A program made the translations under genes and the position numbers. A DNA stretch of 64,000 bases from DATAAZ01 sp036259875 (GTDB lineage Bacteria; Actinomycetota; Thermoleophilia; Gaiellales; Gaiellaceae): the NCBI GenBank assembly GCA_036259875.1, contig DATAAZ010000078.1:1-64000 (forward strand), read 5' to 3'. This document shows positions 8,222 through 17,278 of the stretch, in pieces. The notes beneath the pieces are model-generated. The model was not told where the DNA came from, made no database searches, and saw only the letters and a program-made list of their open reading frames with translations. How positions within the stretch are numbered: the stretch's first letter is position 1; the number at the start of each line of letters is the position of its first letter.

Positions 8222-10264
8222 GTGAGCGACTTCTTCCAGGACCACAGCGTGCTCTTCGGGCTGATTTGCGCCGGCGTCGGGATCGGCTGGGCGATCGCCC
8301 TCACCGTGCGGCTGATCGGCCTGCCGGCCGGCTCGGAGCGGATGCAGGAGATCGCGCACGCGGTCCAGGAGGGCGCCTCCGCCTATCTCCGGCGTCAGTA
8401 CATGACGATCGCGGCCGTCGCGGCCGTGCTCTTCCTCGGGATCGGCCTTTGGGACGACCTCGGGTGGGGGACGGCGTTCGGGTTCCTGATCGGCGCCGTC
8501 TTCTCGGCGGCCGCGGGCTTCATCGGAATGAACGTTGCAGTCCGCGCGAACGTCCGGACCGCCGAGGCGGCCCGCCACGGCGTCAAGCGCGCGCTGGCGG
8601 TTGCCTTCAGCGCCGGCTCCGTCACCGGCCTCCTCGTCGTCGGGCTCGGCCTCCTCGGCGTCGCCGGCTACTACGGGATCCTCACGAGCTGGCTCGATCG
8701 GGATGCCGAGAACGCGACACGGGAGCTGATCGGCCTCGCGTTCGGTGGCTCGCTGATCTCCGTCTTCGCGCGTCTCGGCGGCGGGATCTACACGAAGGCG
8801 GCCGACGTCGGCGCTGACCTCGTCGGCAAGGTCGAGGCGGGAATCCCCGAGGACGACCCCCGCAACCCGGCCGTGATCGCGGACAACGTCGGCGACAACG
8901 TCGGCGACTGCGCGGGGATGGCGGCCGACCTCTTCGAGACGTACGCGGTCACGGCGGTCGCGGTGATGTTCCTCGGCGCGCTCGAGTTCGGCGAAACCGA
9001 CCTCGTCGTCTACCCGCTCGCGATCGGTGGCGTCGCGATCCTCGCCTCGGTGGTCGGGACGCTCTTCGCCCGGGTCGGTCGCGGGGGCTCGATCATGAAC
9101 GCGCTCTACAAGGCTGTCCTCGTCGCCGTCGTGCTTTCGGCGCTCGGCTTCATTCCGGTGACCGCTGCGTTCGATACCGCGGAGTTCTCGTTCGGTGAGC
9201 TCTACGGGTGCACGCTGATCGGGCTCGCCGTCACCTTCCTCCTAGTCGCGATCACCGAGTTCTACACGGGCACCCGTTGGAACCCGGTCAAGGGCATCTC
9301 TCGCGCGTCGACCACCGGGCACGCGACGAACATCATCGAAGGGCTCGCGGTCGGGATGCAGGCGACCGCGCTCCCGGTCGTCGTGATCGCTGCCGCGATC
9401 GTCGGTGCGAACTCGCTTGCCGGCCTCTACGGGGTGGGGGTCGCCGTCATGGCGCAGCTCGCGATGACGGGCTTGATCGTCGCGCTCGACGCCTACGGGC
9501 CAGTGACCGACAACGCGGGCGGGATCGCCGAGATGGCCGACCTCCCGGACGACGTGCGCCGCGTCACCGACCCGCTCGACGCGGTCGGCAACACGACGAA
9601 GGCGGTCACGAAGGGGTACGCGATCGGGTCGGCCGGACTCGCGGCGCTGATTCTCTTCGACGGCTTCACGTCGGAGCTCGACGCCGAGGGGCTGAGCCAG
9701 CGGTTCGCGCTGAGCGACGCGTGGGTGATCGCGGGGCTCTTCGTCGGCGGCCTCATGCCGTTCCTGTTCTCGTCGCTCGCAATGCAGGCGGTCGGCCGGG
9801 TGGGCGGCCAGGTCGTGAACGAGGTGCGGCGGCAGTTCCGGGACATCCCGGGGATCATGGAAGGAACGGCGCGGCCCGAGTACGGGACGACCGTCGGCAT
9901 CGTCACCGCGGAGGCGATCAAGCGGATGATCATCCCATCGCTCATCCCGGTGGTCTTCCCGATCGTCGTCGGAATCATCGAGCCGCGCATGCTCGGCGGG
10001 CTCCTGATCGGGACGATCGTGACCGGGATCTTCCTCGCGATCGCAATGACGTCGGGCGGCGGCGCCTGGGACAACGCGAAGAAGCTGATCGAAGACGGCG
10101 AGTTCGGCGGCAAGGGCTCGGAGGCGCACGCCGCCGCGGTCACAGGCGACACGGTCGGCGACCCCTACAAGGACACCGCCGGGCCCGCAATCAACCCCAT
10201 GATCAAGATCGCCAACGTCGTCGCGATCCTCATCATCCCGCTGATCGTCGCGATCCATACGTAA
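8222..10264 (+). CDS. hppA: Membrane-bound proton-pumping pyrophosphatase, K+-independent type
   Basis: A 680-residue polytopic membrane protein that hydrolyses pyrophosphate and pumps H+ out of the cytosol. The catalytic loop has DNVGDNVGDCAGMAADLFE (about 221-239), and TEFYTG and DAYGPVTDNAGGIAEM are also in place. The subclass marker reads GNTTKAVTKGYAIGSAG near 456-472: Lys in the GNTTKA position and Thr three residues later mark the K+-independent family. GTG 8222 follows a GGGAG ribosome site. It is convergent with trkH. It gives the cell a way to store phosphoanhydride energy as proton motive force. Confidence 0.96.
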   Translation: MSDFFQDHSVLFGLICAGVGIGWAIALTVRLIGLPAGSERMQEIAHAVQEGASAYLRRQYMTIAAVAAVLFLGIGLWDDLGWGTAFGFLIGAVFSAAAGFIGMNVAVRANVRTAEAARHGVKRALAVAFSAGSVTGLLVVGLGLLGVAGYYGILTSWLDRDAENATRELIGLAFGGSLISVFARLGGGIYTKAADVGADLVGKVEAGIPEDDPRNPAVIADNVGDNVGDCAGMAADLFETYAVTAVAVMFLGALEFGETDLVVYPLAIGGVAILASVVGTLFARVGRGGSIMNALYKAVLVAVVLSALGFIPVTAAFDTAEFSFGELYGCTLIGLAVTFLLVAITEFYTGTRWNPVKGISRASTTGHATNIIEGLAVGMQATALPVVVIAAAIVGANSLAGLYGVGVAVMAQLAMTGLIVALDAYGPVTDNAGGIAEMADLPDDVRRVTDPLDAVGNTTKAVTKGYAIGSAGLAALILFDGFTSELDAEGLSQRFALSDAWVIAGLFVGGLMPFLFSSLAMQAVGRVGGQVVNEVRRQFRDIPGIMEGTARPEYGTTVGIVTAEAIKRMIIPSLIPVVFPIVVGIIEPRMLGGLLIGTIVTGIFLAIAMTSGGGAWDNAKKLIEDGEFGGKGSEAHAAAVTGDTVGDPYKDTAGPAINPMIKIANVVAILIIPLIVAIHT

Positions 10265-10390
10265 GCGGAGCGGTTCCACGCGCCTCTCGCCGCGTTCGGG
10301 CGCCCACCCGCGCGGGTCGGCGGTACGCTGAACCGCGAGGGGGAACCCAGTGGGTCTCCGGTGGAGGGCACACGCGAGGCGGCCCCGCGT

Positions 10391-11956
10391 TCACGCGCGC
10401 CAGTAGCTCCGCGTAAGCAGGACGGCGACCGGGATGAGCTCGAGTCGCCCCATCCACATGAGCGCGATCATCACTCCCTTCGAGAGCGGGCTGAACGGGT
10501 CGAATGACCCCATCGGCCCCGCGAAGCCGAACGCCGGCCCGACGTTCCCGATCGCCGCGGCCGACGCCCCGATCGCATCGAATGCGGACACGTTCACGTT
10601 CGCGCGCCCCGAGTCGACCGCGATCACAAGGGCGCCGATGGCGAAGACGACGACGTAGAGCGCGACAAAAGCTACGACCGCCCGCAGTGTCCGCTCGTCG
10701 ACGACGCGCCCGTTGAACCGGATCGGCAGCACGAGCTGGGGATGCACCGTCTGGTCGAGCTCGCGGCGTAGCACGCGCCCGAGCAGCAGAATCCGGATCG
10801 GCTTCATCGCGCCCGCCGTCGAACCAGCGGAGCCGCCGATGAACATGAGGGCAACAAGGACGATGGCGGCGAGGCTCGTCCATTCGGCTGCGTAATCGGT
10901 CACTGCGTACCCTGTCGTCGTCATAACTGCCACCGCTTCGAACGCGGCGTGCCTGATCGCGGTCTCGCCCGACTCGATGCCTTCGGAAACGAGATCGGTG
11001 AAGAGGACGATCGTCGCGAGTACGAGCAGGCCGATGTAGAGGCGAAGCTCCTCGTCGCGTGCGAAGGGTCCGGGCTGGCGGCGCAAGAGGGCGCGGTACG
11101 TGAGCGCGAAGTTCGCGCCCCCGACCACCATGAAGATCATGATCGTCCACTGCGATGCGGTGCCGAACTCCTCGATCGAGCGGGCTCGGGTGGAGAAGCC
11201 GCCCGTGGGGAGCGTGGTAAACGCGTGCGCGACGGCCTCGTAGAAGCTCATCGCCTCGTCGAGGCCTGTCCATGCGATCGCAGTCAGCGCGACAACCATC
11301 GCCGCGGAGAGCGCGACGTATGTGATCCAGAGCCGGCGCGCCGTCTCGCGGATCGAGGTGGCGAGCGGATCGAGCTCGGGGCCGGGCGCCTCGGATTCGA
11401 GGAGCTGGCGACCGCCGACGCGCAGGCGCGGGAGCACGGCGAGGGCGAGGACGATGATCCCCATGCCGCCGAGCCACTGAGAGAACTGCCGCCACATCGC
11501 GACCGAGTGATCCATCGCCGGAATGTCCGTTAGCACCGAAGCCCCCGTCGTTGTCATGCCGGACATCGCCTCGAAGTAGGCGTCGAGCGGGTTCCGGAGC
11601 TGCAGTGTCCCCTCGGCGTCGGGTACGCCGTCGAAGACGTACGGAAGCGAGACGAAGAACGCGCCGAAGAGCCACGCGAGCGAGACGACAAGGAATCCCT
11701 CGCGCGGCCCGATCCGCTCCTTTCCTTCCGTGACGAGCTCGAGCGCCCAGCCCGTGCCGGCGGTCAGGACCCCGCCCGCGACGAACGGCCACGGCGACTC
11801 GCCGTACCCGAGTGCGATGCCGATCGGGAGGACGAACGCGGCGCTGAAGTACTTCATGATCGCGCCGACGAGGTTCAGCGTTCCGCCGACGTCGATCCCG
11901 AGAACGTCACGCCGCATGCCGCGGCGGAGACGGGCGACCGCCGTCGTCACCGTCAC
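10391..11956 (-). CDS. trkH: TrkH-type potassium uptake channel subunit
   Basis: A 521-residue polytopic protein with the four pore-loop repeats of the Trk/Ktr/HKT superfamily. The selectivity-filter glycines lie in TTTGASV, TLPTGGFS, TTTGYAV and GNVGPA. IGGSAGSTAGAMKPIRILLL, the conserved stretch following the third pore loop, is intact. It pairs with the NAD(H)/ATP-gated TrkA subunit encoded immediately upstream on the same strand; the TrkA stop is one base from this GTG start. It imports K+ at the inner membrane. Nothing is truncated. Confidence 0.94.
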   Translation of the reverse strand: MTVTTAVARLRRGMRRDVLGIDVGGTLNLVGAIMKYFSAAFVLPIGIALGYGESPWPFVAGGVLTAGTGWALELVTEGKERIGPREGFLVVSLAWLFGAFFVSLPYVFDGVPDAEGTLQLRNPLDAYFEAMSGMTTTGASVLTDIPAMDHSVAMWRQFSQWLGGMGIIVLALAVLPRLRVGGRQLLESEAPGPELDPLATSIRETARRLWITYVALSAAMVVALTAIAWTGLDEAMSFYEAVAHAFTTLPTGGFSTRARSIEEFGTASQWTIMIFMVVGGANFALTYRALLRRQPGPFARDEELRLYIGLLVLATIVLFTDLVSEGIESGETAIRHAAFEAVAVMTTTGYAVTDYAAEWTSLAAIVLVALMFIGGSAGSTAGAMKPIRILLLGRVLRRELDQTVHPQLVLPIRFNGRVVDERTLRAVVAFVALYVVVFAIGALVIAVDSGRANVNVSAFDAIGASAAAIGNVGPAFGFAGPMGSFDPFSPLSKGVMIALMWMGRLELIPVAVLLTRSYWRA

Positions 11957-11957
11957 G

Positions 11958-13343
11958 CTAGAGCCGCCGCTCGACGATCGGCACGCGGGAGGATTCGGTG
12001 AAGATGATCGCGCGGTCCCCCGGCTGCAGCATGTCGCCGCCGTGCGGGAAGATCGCCGTCCCGTTCCGGACGATCGCGCCGATCAGCGAGCCCGTCATCG
12101 GGAGGTCCTTGAACGGCGTCCCGCAAAGGTCGCTCTCCTTCCGCACGGTGATGTCGAGGACCTCGAACCGGTCGCCCTCGAGCATCGCGACCTGCTGGAT
12201 CCGCGGGTCGTGTGCGAAGCGGATGATTTCCTCGGCCGTGACCGTCCGCGGGTTGACAGCCGCGTCGACACCGGCCCGCTCGAACACGTCCTCGACGAGC
12301 GAGTCGTGGACGATCGCGATCGTGAGCGCGATCCCGTGCAGCTTCGCGAGCGTCGCGCCGAAGAGGTTGTCCGCGTCCTTCGGCATCGCGAAGACGGCGG
12401 CCCCGGAGTTTCCGATCTTCTCGCGCTCCATGAAGTCGGAGTCGAGACCCGTCGCGTGGAAGACCCTCGCGTCGGGGAGCTCCTCCGCGACCTCGCGCGC
12501 CCGGGCGGCCGAGGCCTCGACGAGGCGGACGCGAATCCCCTCCGCCATGAGGAGCCGCGCGACGGCGACGCCCGTCTGGCCAGCGCCGACGACAACGACG
12601 TCGTCGATCTGCCGCTCGCCGTGCGCCATGATCTTGCCCCACTCGCGCGCCGACGCCGGCGAGCCGATCACGATGATGCGGTCGCCGGGGAGGATCGACT
12701 CGTCGCCGCGGGGGAGGATCATCTTCCCGCCGCGGATGATGCTCGCGACCTTGGAGTCGGCCGGGATGTCGGCGTCGCGGAGGCGCCGTCCGACGACCCC
12801 GCCGCCATGCGGGCGCGCGGCTCGCACGGCCGCCTCGGCGAGCGGCGCGTCGGCGGCGCTGGCCGTGGCGTCGGCGTCGACGTCGAACTCGACCATCTGC
12901 ACCTGGCCCCCGGCGAAGACATCCGTCTGGCGCGCGGCCGGAACGCCGATGATCCGGGAGACGGCGTGCGCCGTCTCCTGCTCCGACGAGATCATGAAGT
13001 CGACATCGAGCTCCCGCTCGCGCCAGAGCTCGAGGTACTCGACGTTCGTCGTCCGGACGATCGTCTTCGCGTCGGGGGCGAGACGCTTCGCGAACATCGA
13101 CGAGACGATGTTCACCTCGTCGCGCGACGTGCACGCGATGAGGAGATCCGCCTCGCGGACACCGGCCTCCTCGAGGACGCGCCGGCTCGCGCCGTTTCCC
13201 TGCACGGGGCCGACCTCGTAGCGCTCGGTGATCGCCGTCAGCCGGCCCGGGTCGTGATCCACGACCGTGACCTCGTGCTCGTCGTGCAGCGCCTCGACGA
13301 CGGTCGAGCCGACCTGTCCGAGGCCGACGATGAAGATCTTCAT
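11958..13343 (-). CDS. trkA: TrkA potassium channel regulatory subunit (double RCK)
   Basis: A 461-residue cytosolic protein with two tandem RCK_N/RCK_C units. The first Rossmann motif is IVGLGQVGS (about 4-12) and the second VVVGAGQTGVAVA (about 245-257). Each is followed by a TrkA_C ligand domain, including IIRGGKMILPRGDESILPGD. It gates TrkH in response to nucleotide binding. ATG 13343 was chosen because MKIFIVGLGQVG is the canonical start, although the frame is open further upstream. That upstream stretch is a decayed ktrB remnant ending 7 bases before this start. Confidence 0.94.
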   Translation of the reverse strand: MKIFIVGLGQVGSTVVEALHDEHEVTVVDHDPGRLTAITERYEVGPVQGNGASRRVLEEAGVREADLLIACTSRDEVNIVSSMFAKRLAPDAKTIVRTTNVEYLELWRERELDVDFMISSEQETAHAVSRIIGVPAARQTDVFAGGQVQMVEFDVDADATASAADAPLAEAAVRAARPHGGGVVGRRLRDADIPADSKVASIIRGGKMILPRGDESILPGDRIIVIGSPASAREWGKIMAHGERQIDDVVVVGAGQTGVAVARLLMAEGIRVRLVEASAARAREVAEELPDARVFHATGLDSDFMEREKIGNSGAAVFAMPKDADNLFGATLAKLHGIALTIAIVHDSLVEDVFERAGVDAAVNPRTVTAEEIIRFAHDPRIQQVAMLEGDRFEVLDITVRKESDLCGTPFKDLPMTGSLIGAIVRNGTAIFPHGGDMLQPGDRAIIFTESSRVPIVERRL

Positions 13344-13350
13344 CGGGCGC

Positions 13351-13711
13351 TCAAAGCGTACCGCCGCTCCGCGCGGGCCTAGAACGTTCCGGCTCGCGGC
13401 GAACGAGGGCGGCGCCGAGCGTCTGAGGGCCGACTCGGCCGAGGTACATGAGCACGACGAGGACGATCTTGCCAGCGGCCGGGAGGTCGGCGGTGATCGC
13501 CGTCGAGGCCCGACCGTCCCAAAGGCGGAGATCGCCTCGAAGAGCGACTGGTAGAGCGGGAACGGGCTCACCGGCATCAGGCGAGCGTCCCGATCACCAC
13601 CGCGTTCAGTGCGCTGAAAGCGACGGTGAGCGCCTGCCGTTGGACGACCGGCGGAATCCGCCGATTGAACCCGTTGACCGTCGTGTCGCCGCGAATCTCG
13701 GCGAACACCAT
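13351..13711 (-). pseudogene. Decayed C-terminal remnant of a KtrB/TrkH-family potassium channel gene
   Basis: Three reading frames on the minus strand join into one KtrB-like C terminus. Positions 13711-13577 read IRGDTTVNGFNRRIPP and ALTVAFSALNAVVIG, then stop. About 13580-13508 reads PLYQSLFEAISAFGTVG in another frame. About 13508-13351 reads STAITADLPAAGKIVL and LMYLGRVGPQTLGAAL in a third. These are the segments that end KtrB (RGKKE..., FETFSALGTVGL, IMFIGRIGPLT). The first 330 or so residues, including three of the four pore loops, are missing, replaced by the antiporter gene. At least two frameshifts are needed, so it cannot work as annotated unless the sequence has errors. Confidence 0.8.
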
Positions 13712-13714
13712 GCG

Positions 13715-14938
13715 TCACTGGGCGGGCTCCGACTCGACCAGCCCGAGCCGCCGCGCGAGCCATCCCTTCGTGGTCGTCTGGAGTGCGAGAGTGATGACGA
13801 TCGCAAACGCGACCGCGGTGACGAGCTCGTCCTCGTACGGGACGCCTTCCGCGATCAGGATTCCGACGAGCGCGACCGGGACGACGCCCGTCTCGCGGGT
13901 CCACGCGACGAACGCGAGCTCCTCACGCGTCCAGCGGCCGCGCCGGTCCGGCACGAGCGACGCCGCCACGGTCACGGGGCGCGCGACCAGCAGGAGAGCC
14001 GCGAGCGTCGCGAGCGCCGGCCCCGCGTTCTCCGCCATCGCGTCGAGCGGCAGGCTGGCGCCTACGAGCACGAATACGAAGATGACCACGACGTCGGTGA
14101 TCCGTCCCGCGACCAGGCTGAGTTCCCGCTCGTGGTGCTCGGCGAGCCCGAATCGAAGCGACTCGGCGTTTCCGGCGATCACGCCCGCGATGAAGGCACC
14201 CATGTACCCGCTGCCGCCGGCAGAGTCGATCGAAACGTAGGCGCCCGCGATGAGCGCGGCGAACGTGACGATGGGCGACTCGCGCCAGATCCCCGTCCGC
14301 CGCCGCGAGAGCACGAGGGCGAGCGCGAGGCCGAAGACCGCGCCGAGCGCGATCGAGACCGCGAGCTCCTGAACGAAGTCGGCCAGCGGCCCGGTCAGGG
14401 CTCCCTCGCCCTCGATCACGAACGCCGCGACGGAGAGCGCGAGGACGGCGCCCACCGCGTCGTTCAGCGCCGATTCCGCGACAACCGTCTGCACGACCTT
14501 CTCGCGAACGCGCAGCCGCTCGAAGAGCGGAATGAGGATCGCGGGGTCGGTCGGCGCGAGGACCGCGCCGATGAGAAAGCCGGCCTGGAACGAGACGTCG
14601 AACGCCGCGGCGGCGACCACGCCGACGACGACCGCGGTCAGGACGACGCCCGGGATCGCGAGGAGCGTGATCCCGACGCCGACACGCGACAGGACGGCGA
14701 CCGAGAGCCCAAGCCCGCCGTAGAAGAGGATGAACGAGACGCCGAGCGTGAAGAGAATCTGCGTGCCGATCGAGTCGAGCGGGACGTCGACCGCATCGAG
14801 CGCCTCGGGCCCGACAAGGACGCCCGCCGCGAGGAGGACGACCATGCGCGGGATGCGGAGGGCGCCCGCAACGAGCTCCGACCCGAGCCCCACGGCGAGG
14901 ACGATCGCGAGGATCTCGATGGCGTCGCGCGCCGGCAC
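13715..14938 (-). CDS. CPA1-family cation/proton antiporter (NhaP/K+:H+ type)
   Basis: A 407-residue polytopic membrane protein with about 12 hydrophobic segments. The ion-binding region shows LAPTDPAIL and AESALNDAVGAVLAL, the TP-D and ND pattern of CPA1 exchangers. It exchanges Na+ or K+ for H+; which ion is not decidable by eye. There is no C-terminal TrkA domain. The GTG start faces a divergent gene 69 bases away. Its stop is directly followed by the ktrB remnant and the trkA-trkH pair, so the minus-strand block is a cation homeostasis unit. Confidence 0.88.
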   Translation of the reverse strand: MPARDAIEILAIVLAVGLGSELVAGALRIPRMVVLLAAGVLVGPEALDAVDVPLDSIGTQILFTLGVSFILFYGGLGLSVAVLSRVGVGITLLAIPGVVLTAVVVGVVAAAAFDVSFQAGFLIGAVLAPTDPAILIPLFERLRVREKVVQTVVAESALNDAVGAVLALSVAAFVIEGEGALTGPLADFVQELAVSIALGAVFGLALALVLSRRRTGIWRESPIVTFAALIAGAYVSIDSAGGSGYMGAFIAGVIAGNAESLRFGLAEHHERELSLVAGRITDVVVIFVFVLVGASLPLDAMAENAGPALATLAALLLVARPVTVAASLVPDRRGRWTREELAFVAWTRETGVVPVALVGILIAEGVPYEDELVTAVAFAIVITLALQTTTKGWLARRLGLVESEPAQ

Positions 14939-15007
14939 GAAGGCGGATTCTGCTCGGCGGGCGGAACGCCTGCCCGGCCGCTCGTGCTACGGCGTACCCT
15001 GTACACG

Positions 15008-16240
15008 ATGACGCGCCTGCGGCTTACTCGCGCTCGTGTCGTCGCGCTCGCGGCGGTCGCGGTCGCCGTCGCTGCGGGCGTCCCGGCGGCACTCGCGCTG
15101 CTCGAGGACGAGGAGCCGCCGCAGCACCGAGGTCACGCGACAACCGCCGTCAGCGCGCACCCCGTCGCGGGCCACTTCAAGCCCGACGAGACCGAGCTCG
15201 CCGACTGCGAGTCAGGCGATCAGCGCTGCCTCGAGCAGGCCTTCGGAAACGTCGCCTACGACGAGGGCCCCGAAGCGGCGATCGAGCGCTTCGACGCGGC
15301 CATGCAGGCCGACAGCGCGGTCGAGTCGAATTGCCACCGGATCGCGCACACGATCGGGTCGGCGTCGCTCGCGCGCTTAGACGGGAACGTGAGCGAGGCG
15401 TTCGCGCGGGGGACGTCGACGTGCTGGTCCGGCTACTACCACGGAATCCTCGAGCGCTCCTTCACGGGCGTCCCGCGGGATGACGTCGGCGACGTCGCTC
15501 GCACGATCTGCGCGGACGACGGGATCGAGCGGACGACGTTCATCCTCTACCAGTGCGTCCACGGGCTCGGCCACGGGCTCATGATCTATTCGGGATACGA
15601 TTTGCCCTGGTCGCTGTCGACGTGCGACCAGCTCGCGACGGACTGGGATCAGACGTCCTGCACGGGCGGCGTCTTCATGGAGAACATCTCGTCGACGTAC
15701 GACGTGCGCTCGGACTGGCTTCGCGACGACGACCCGGTGTACCCGTGCCAGGCGGTCAAGGAGCGGCACAAGCTCTACTGCTACCTCATGGTCACGTCCC
15801 GGATCAACGAGCTGAACGGATTCGACTGGGCGCGGACGGCCCAGACGTGTCGCCGCGTCGAGCGCGGTTGGGTGGAGACCTGCTTCGAGTCGTACGGCCG
15901 CGACGCCTCGGGCTTCACGCGCCAGAACCCGACCGAGGCGGCGCGCCTCTGCGCGCTCGCGCGCGGGTACGCGGCGAGCTGCGTCTACGGGGCGGCGCGC
16001 GACATGACGTCCAACTACGCGAACGGGGAGCGCGCCTCGCAGCTGTGCCGCCTCGTGCGGCCGCGCGTGCGCGCGCAGTGCTTCAACGGGGTCGGGACGA
16101 TACTCGGAAACCTCCACGCGGCGGACAAGGCGAGGCGTGACGCCTGCGCCGCCGTGACGCCGCGGCGCTATCTCGGCTCATGCGTCTCGGGCACGGGCGC
16201 CCGCGTGGGCGGCGTGGTGCAGTCACCCTCGGGCTCGTAG
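15008..16240 (+). CDS. Uncharacterised exported Cys/His-rich protein
   Basis: I do not recognise a named family with certainty. The 410-residue protein starts with a signal or anchor segment (RARVVALAAVAVAVAAGVPAALALL). The exported part holds a regular series of small Cys/His motifs: CHRIAHTIG, CWSGYYHGILE, CVHGLGHGLM, CTGGVFMENI, CYLMVTSRI, CFESYGRD, CVYGAARDM, CFNGVGTIL and CVSGTGAR. The spacing of roughly 30-45 residues suggests a repeated helical unit with paired cysteines. Disulfide bonding or metal/heme binding outside the membrane is possible but unproven. It is divergent from the antiporter. Confidence 0.75.
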   Translation: MTRLRLTRARVVALAAVAVAVAAGVPAALALLEDEEPPQHRGHATTAVSAHPVAGHFKPDETELADCESGDQRCLEQAFGNVAYDEGPEAAIERFDAAMQADSAVESNCHRIAHTIGSASLARLDGNVSEAFARGTSTCWSGYYHGILERSFTGVPRDDVGDVARTICADDGIERTTFILYQCVHGLGHGLMIYSGYDLPWSLSTCDQLATDWDQTSCTGGVFMENISSTYDVRSDWLRDDDPVYPCQAVKERHKLYCYLMVTSRINELNGFDWARTAQTCRRVERGWVETCFESYGRDASGFTRQNPTEAARLCALARGYAASCVYGAARDMTSNYANGERASQLCRLVRPRVRAQCFNGVGTILGNLHAADKARRDACAAVTPRRYLGSCVSGTGARVGGVVQSPSGS

Positions 16241-16276
16241 GCGCGAGCTGCCTCGGCCAGGCGAGCGAAGGCCCGC

Positions 16277-16501
16277 CTACGCGGAACGCCGGCGCCGGAC
16301 CTGGGGGCCGTGCTGGCCGAGCGCCGCGTACGCGAGCGCCTGCAGCGACTCGTTCAGGTTGGCGAGCTCGTGCGCGATGCGGACGAGCGCCTCGGTCGAG
16401 TCCATCCGCCGGTTCAGCACGTGGACCTCGTCGCAGAGGCGGTCGAGGCGCTCGAGGAGCGCGTCGAGCTGGCGATCGTCCAGGTGCTTGCGCTCCGCCA
16501 C
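16277..16501 (-). CDS. Small helical hypothetical protein
   Basis: A 74-residue reading frame with GTG start. Residues 5-55 form one continuous amphipathic helix with heptad character (LDALLERLDRLCDEVHVLNRR), followed by a basic tail. No ribosome site is obvious, so it could be leaderless or not a gene. It lies convergent to the Cys/His-rich protein gene and divergent from the ABM-like gene. No function can be proposed. Confidence 0.45.
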   Translation of the reverse strand: MAERKHLDDRQLDALLERLDRLCDEVHVLNRRMDSTEALVRIAHELANLNESLQALAYAALGQHGPQVRRRRSA

Positions 16502-16571
16502 CGACGCTTGATGTTAGCCGTGGCGCGGGCGTAGGCTCGCACTTGCAACGAACGTCGCGAGAGGAGGAGCA

Positions 16572-16889
16572 ATGTACGCACGGTTGAGCACCGTTCGCGC
16601 CCCGGGTGGCGACATCGACGAGGGCCGAAGCATCATCCGCGACCAGGTTCTCCCGGCCGCGAGGGAGCTCGCGGGATTCCAGGGCGTCATCTCGATCGGC
16701 GACGCCGGAACGGGCACGTGGCGCACGATCACGCTCTGGGACACCGAGGAGGACATGCGCGCTAGTGAGGAGCGGGCGAACGAGCTCCGCCGGCAGGCGG
16801 CCGAGGCGGTCGGCGCGACCGCCGAGCCCGAGGTCGAGCGCTACGAGGTCGTCTACCTCGAGGTCGAGTCGGGCGTCCGCGTCTCGTAG
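16572..16889 (+). CDS. Dimeric alpha/beta-barrel (ABM-like) protein
   Basis: A 105-residue cytosolic protein with the strand-helix-strand pattern of the antibiotic biosynthesis monooxygenase/YgiN fold: MYARLSTVRAPGG, then an RDQVLPAARELAGFQGVISI helix-strand, then GTWRTITLWDTEEDM and a C-terminal strand VERYEVVYLEV. Such proteins form dimeric barrels and act as small oxygenases or ligand-binding proteins. A GAGGAGGAG ribosome site precedes ATG 16572. Its last 37 bases overlap a convergent HAD-like gene. Confidence 0.72.
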   Translation: MYARLSTVRAPGGDIDEGRSIIRDQVLPAARELAGFQGVISIGDAGTGTWRTITLWDTEEDMRASEERANELRRQAAEAVGATAEPEVERYEVVYLEVESGVRVS

Positions 16890-17278
16890 CTCGCGACGAG
16901 CTCGTCGACCGCGCGTGCGAGCCCGAGGTGCGCGAGCGCGACGCGGGCGAGCGACTCGGGCGCGTCCGTGACGACGCGCACGCGGCGCCCTGACGCCTTC
17001 AGCGCACGGACCGCGGCGTTCGCCTTCGGATCGGGCCGCAAGTAGACCGGCGCGTGACCTTCGGCGAAGCGCTCGAGCGCCCTACGCCAGTCGCCGACTC
17101 CCCCGGCCGCCCAGCGGTCGAGCTCCCGGGCGGCCTTCGCCCGATCGCGGGGAAGCGCGGCCGGGTCGAGGCTCGCGATCGAGGCGAAGCGCCGCGCCGC
17201 ATCCGCGAGGAACGCGTCCCAGAGTGGCCTCGTGTCGCCGAGCGCCGCATCCAGGTCGATCTCGACCACGTCGTTCAT
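16853..17278 (-). CDS. Short HAD-superfamily-like hydrolase
   Basis: A 141-residue protein starting with a HAD motif I (VVEIDLDAALGDTRPLW; the pair of Asp at residues 8 and 10). A motif II Thr occurs in VRVVTDAPES around residue 105. It ends soon afterwards, so motifs III and IV (Lys and the DD pair) of active phosphatases are not evident. It may be a degenerate or truncated HAD protein, or a novel short form. Its start overlaps the stop of the VanZ-like gene (ATGA), so both are co-translated. Confidence 0.6.
   Translation of the reverse strand: MNDVVEIDLDAALGDTRPLWDAFLADAARRFASIASLDPAALPRDRAKAARELDRWAAGGVGDWRRALERFAEGHAPVYLRPDPKANAAVRALKASGRRVRVVTDAPESLARVALAHLGLARAVDELVASYETRTPDSTSR

Noticed and set aside
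13448..16240. 930-codon open frame on the plus strand reading across the antiporter region
   Set aside because: Its first 520 codons are Arg/Asp/Glu-rich antisense of the antiporter gene; only the part from ATG 15008 is protein-like. High GC makes such antisense frames common.
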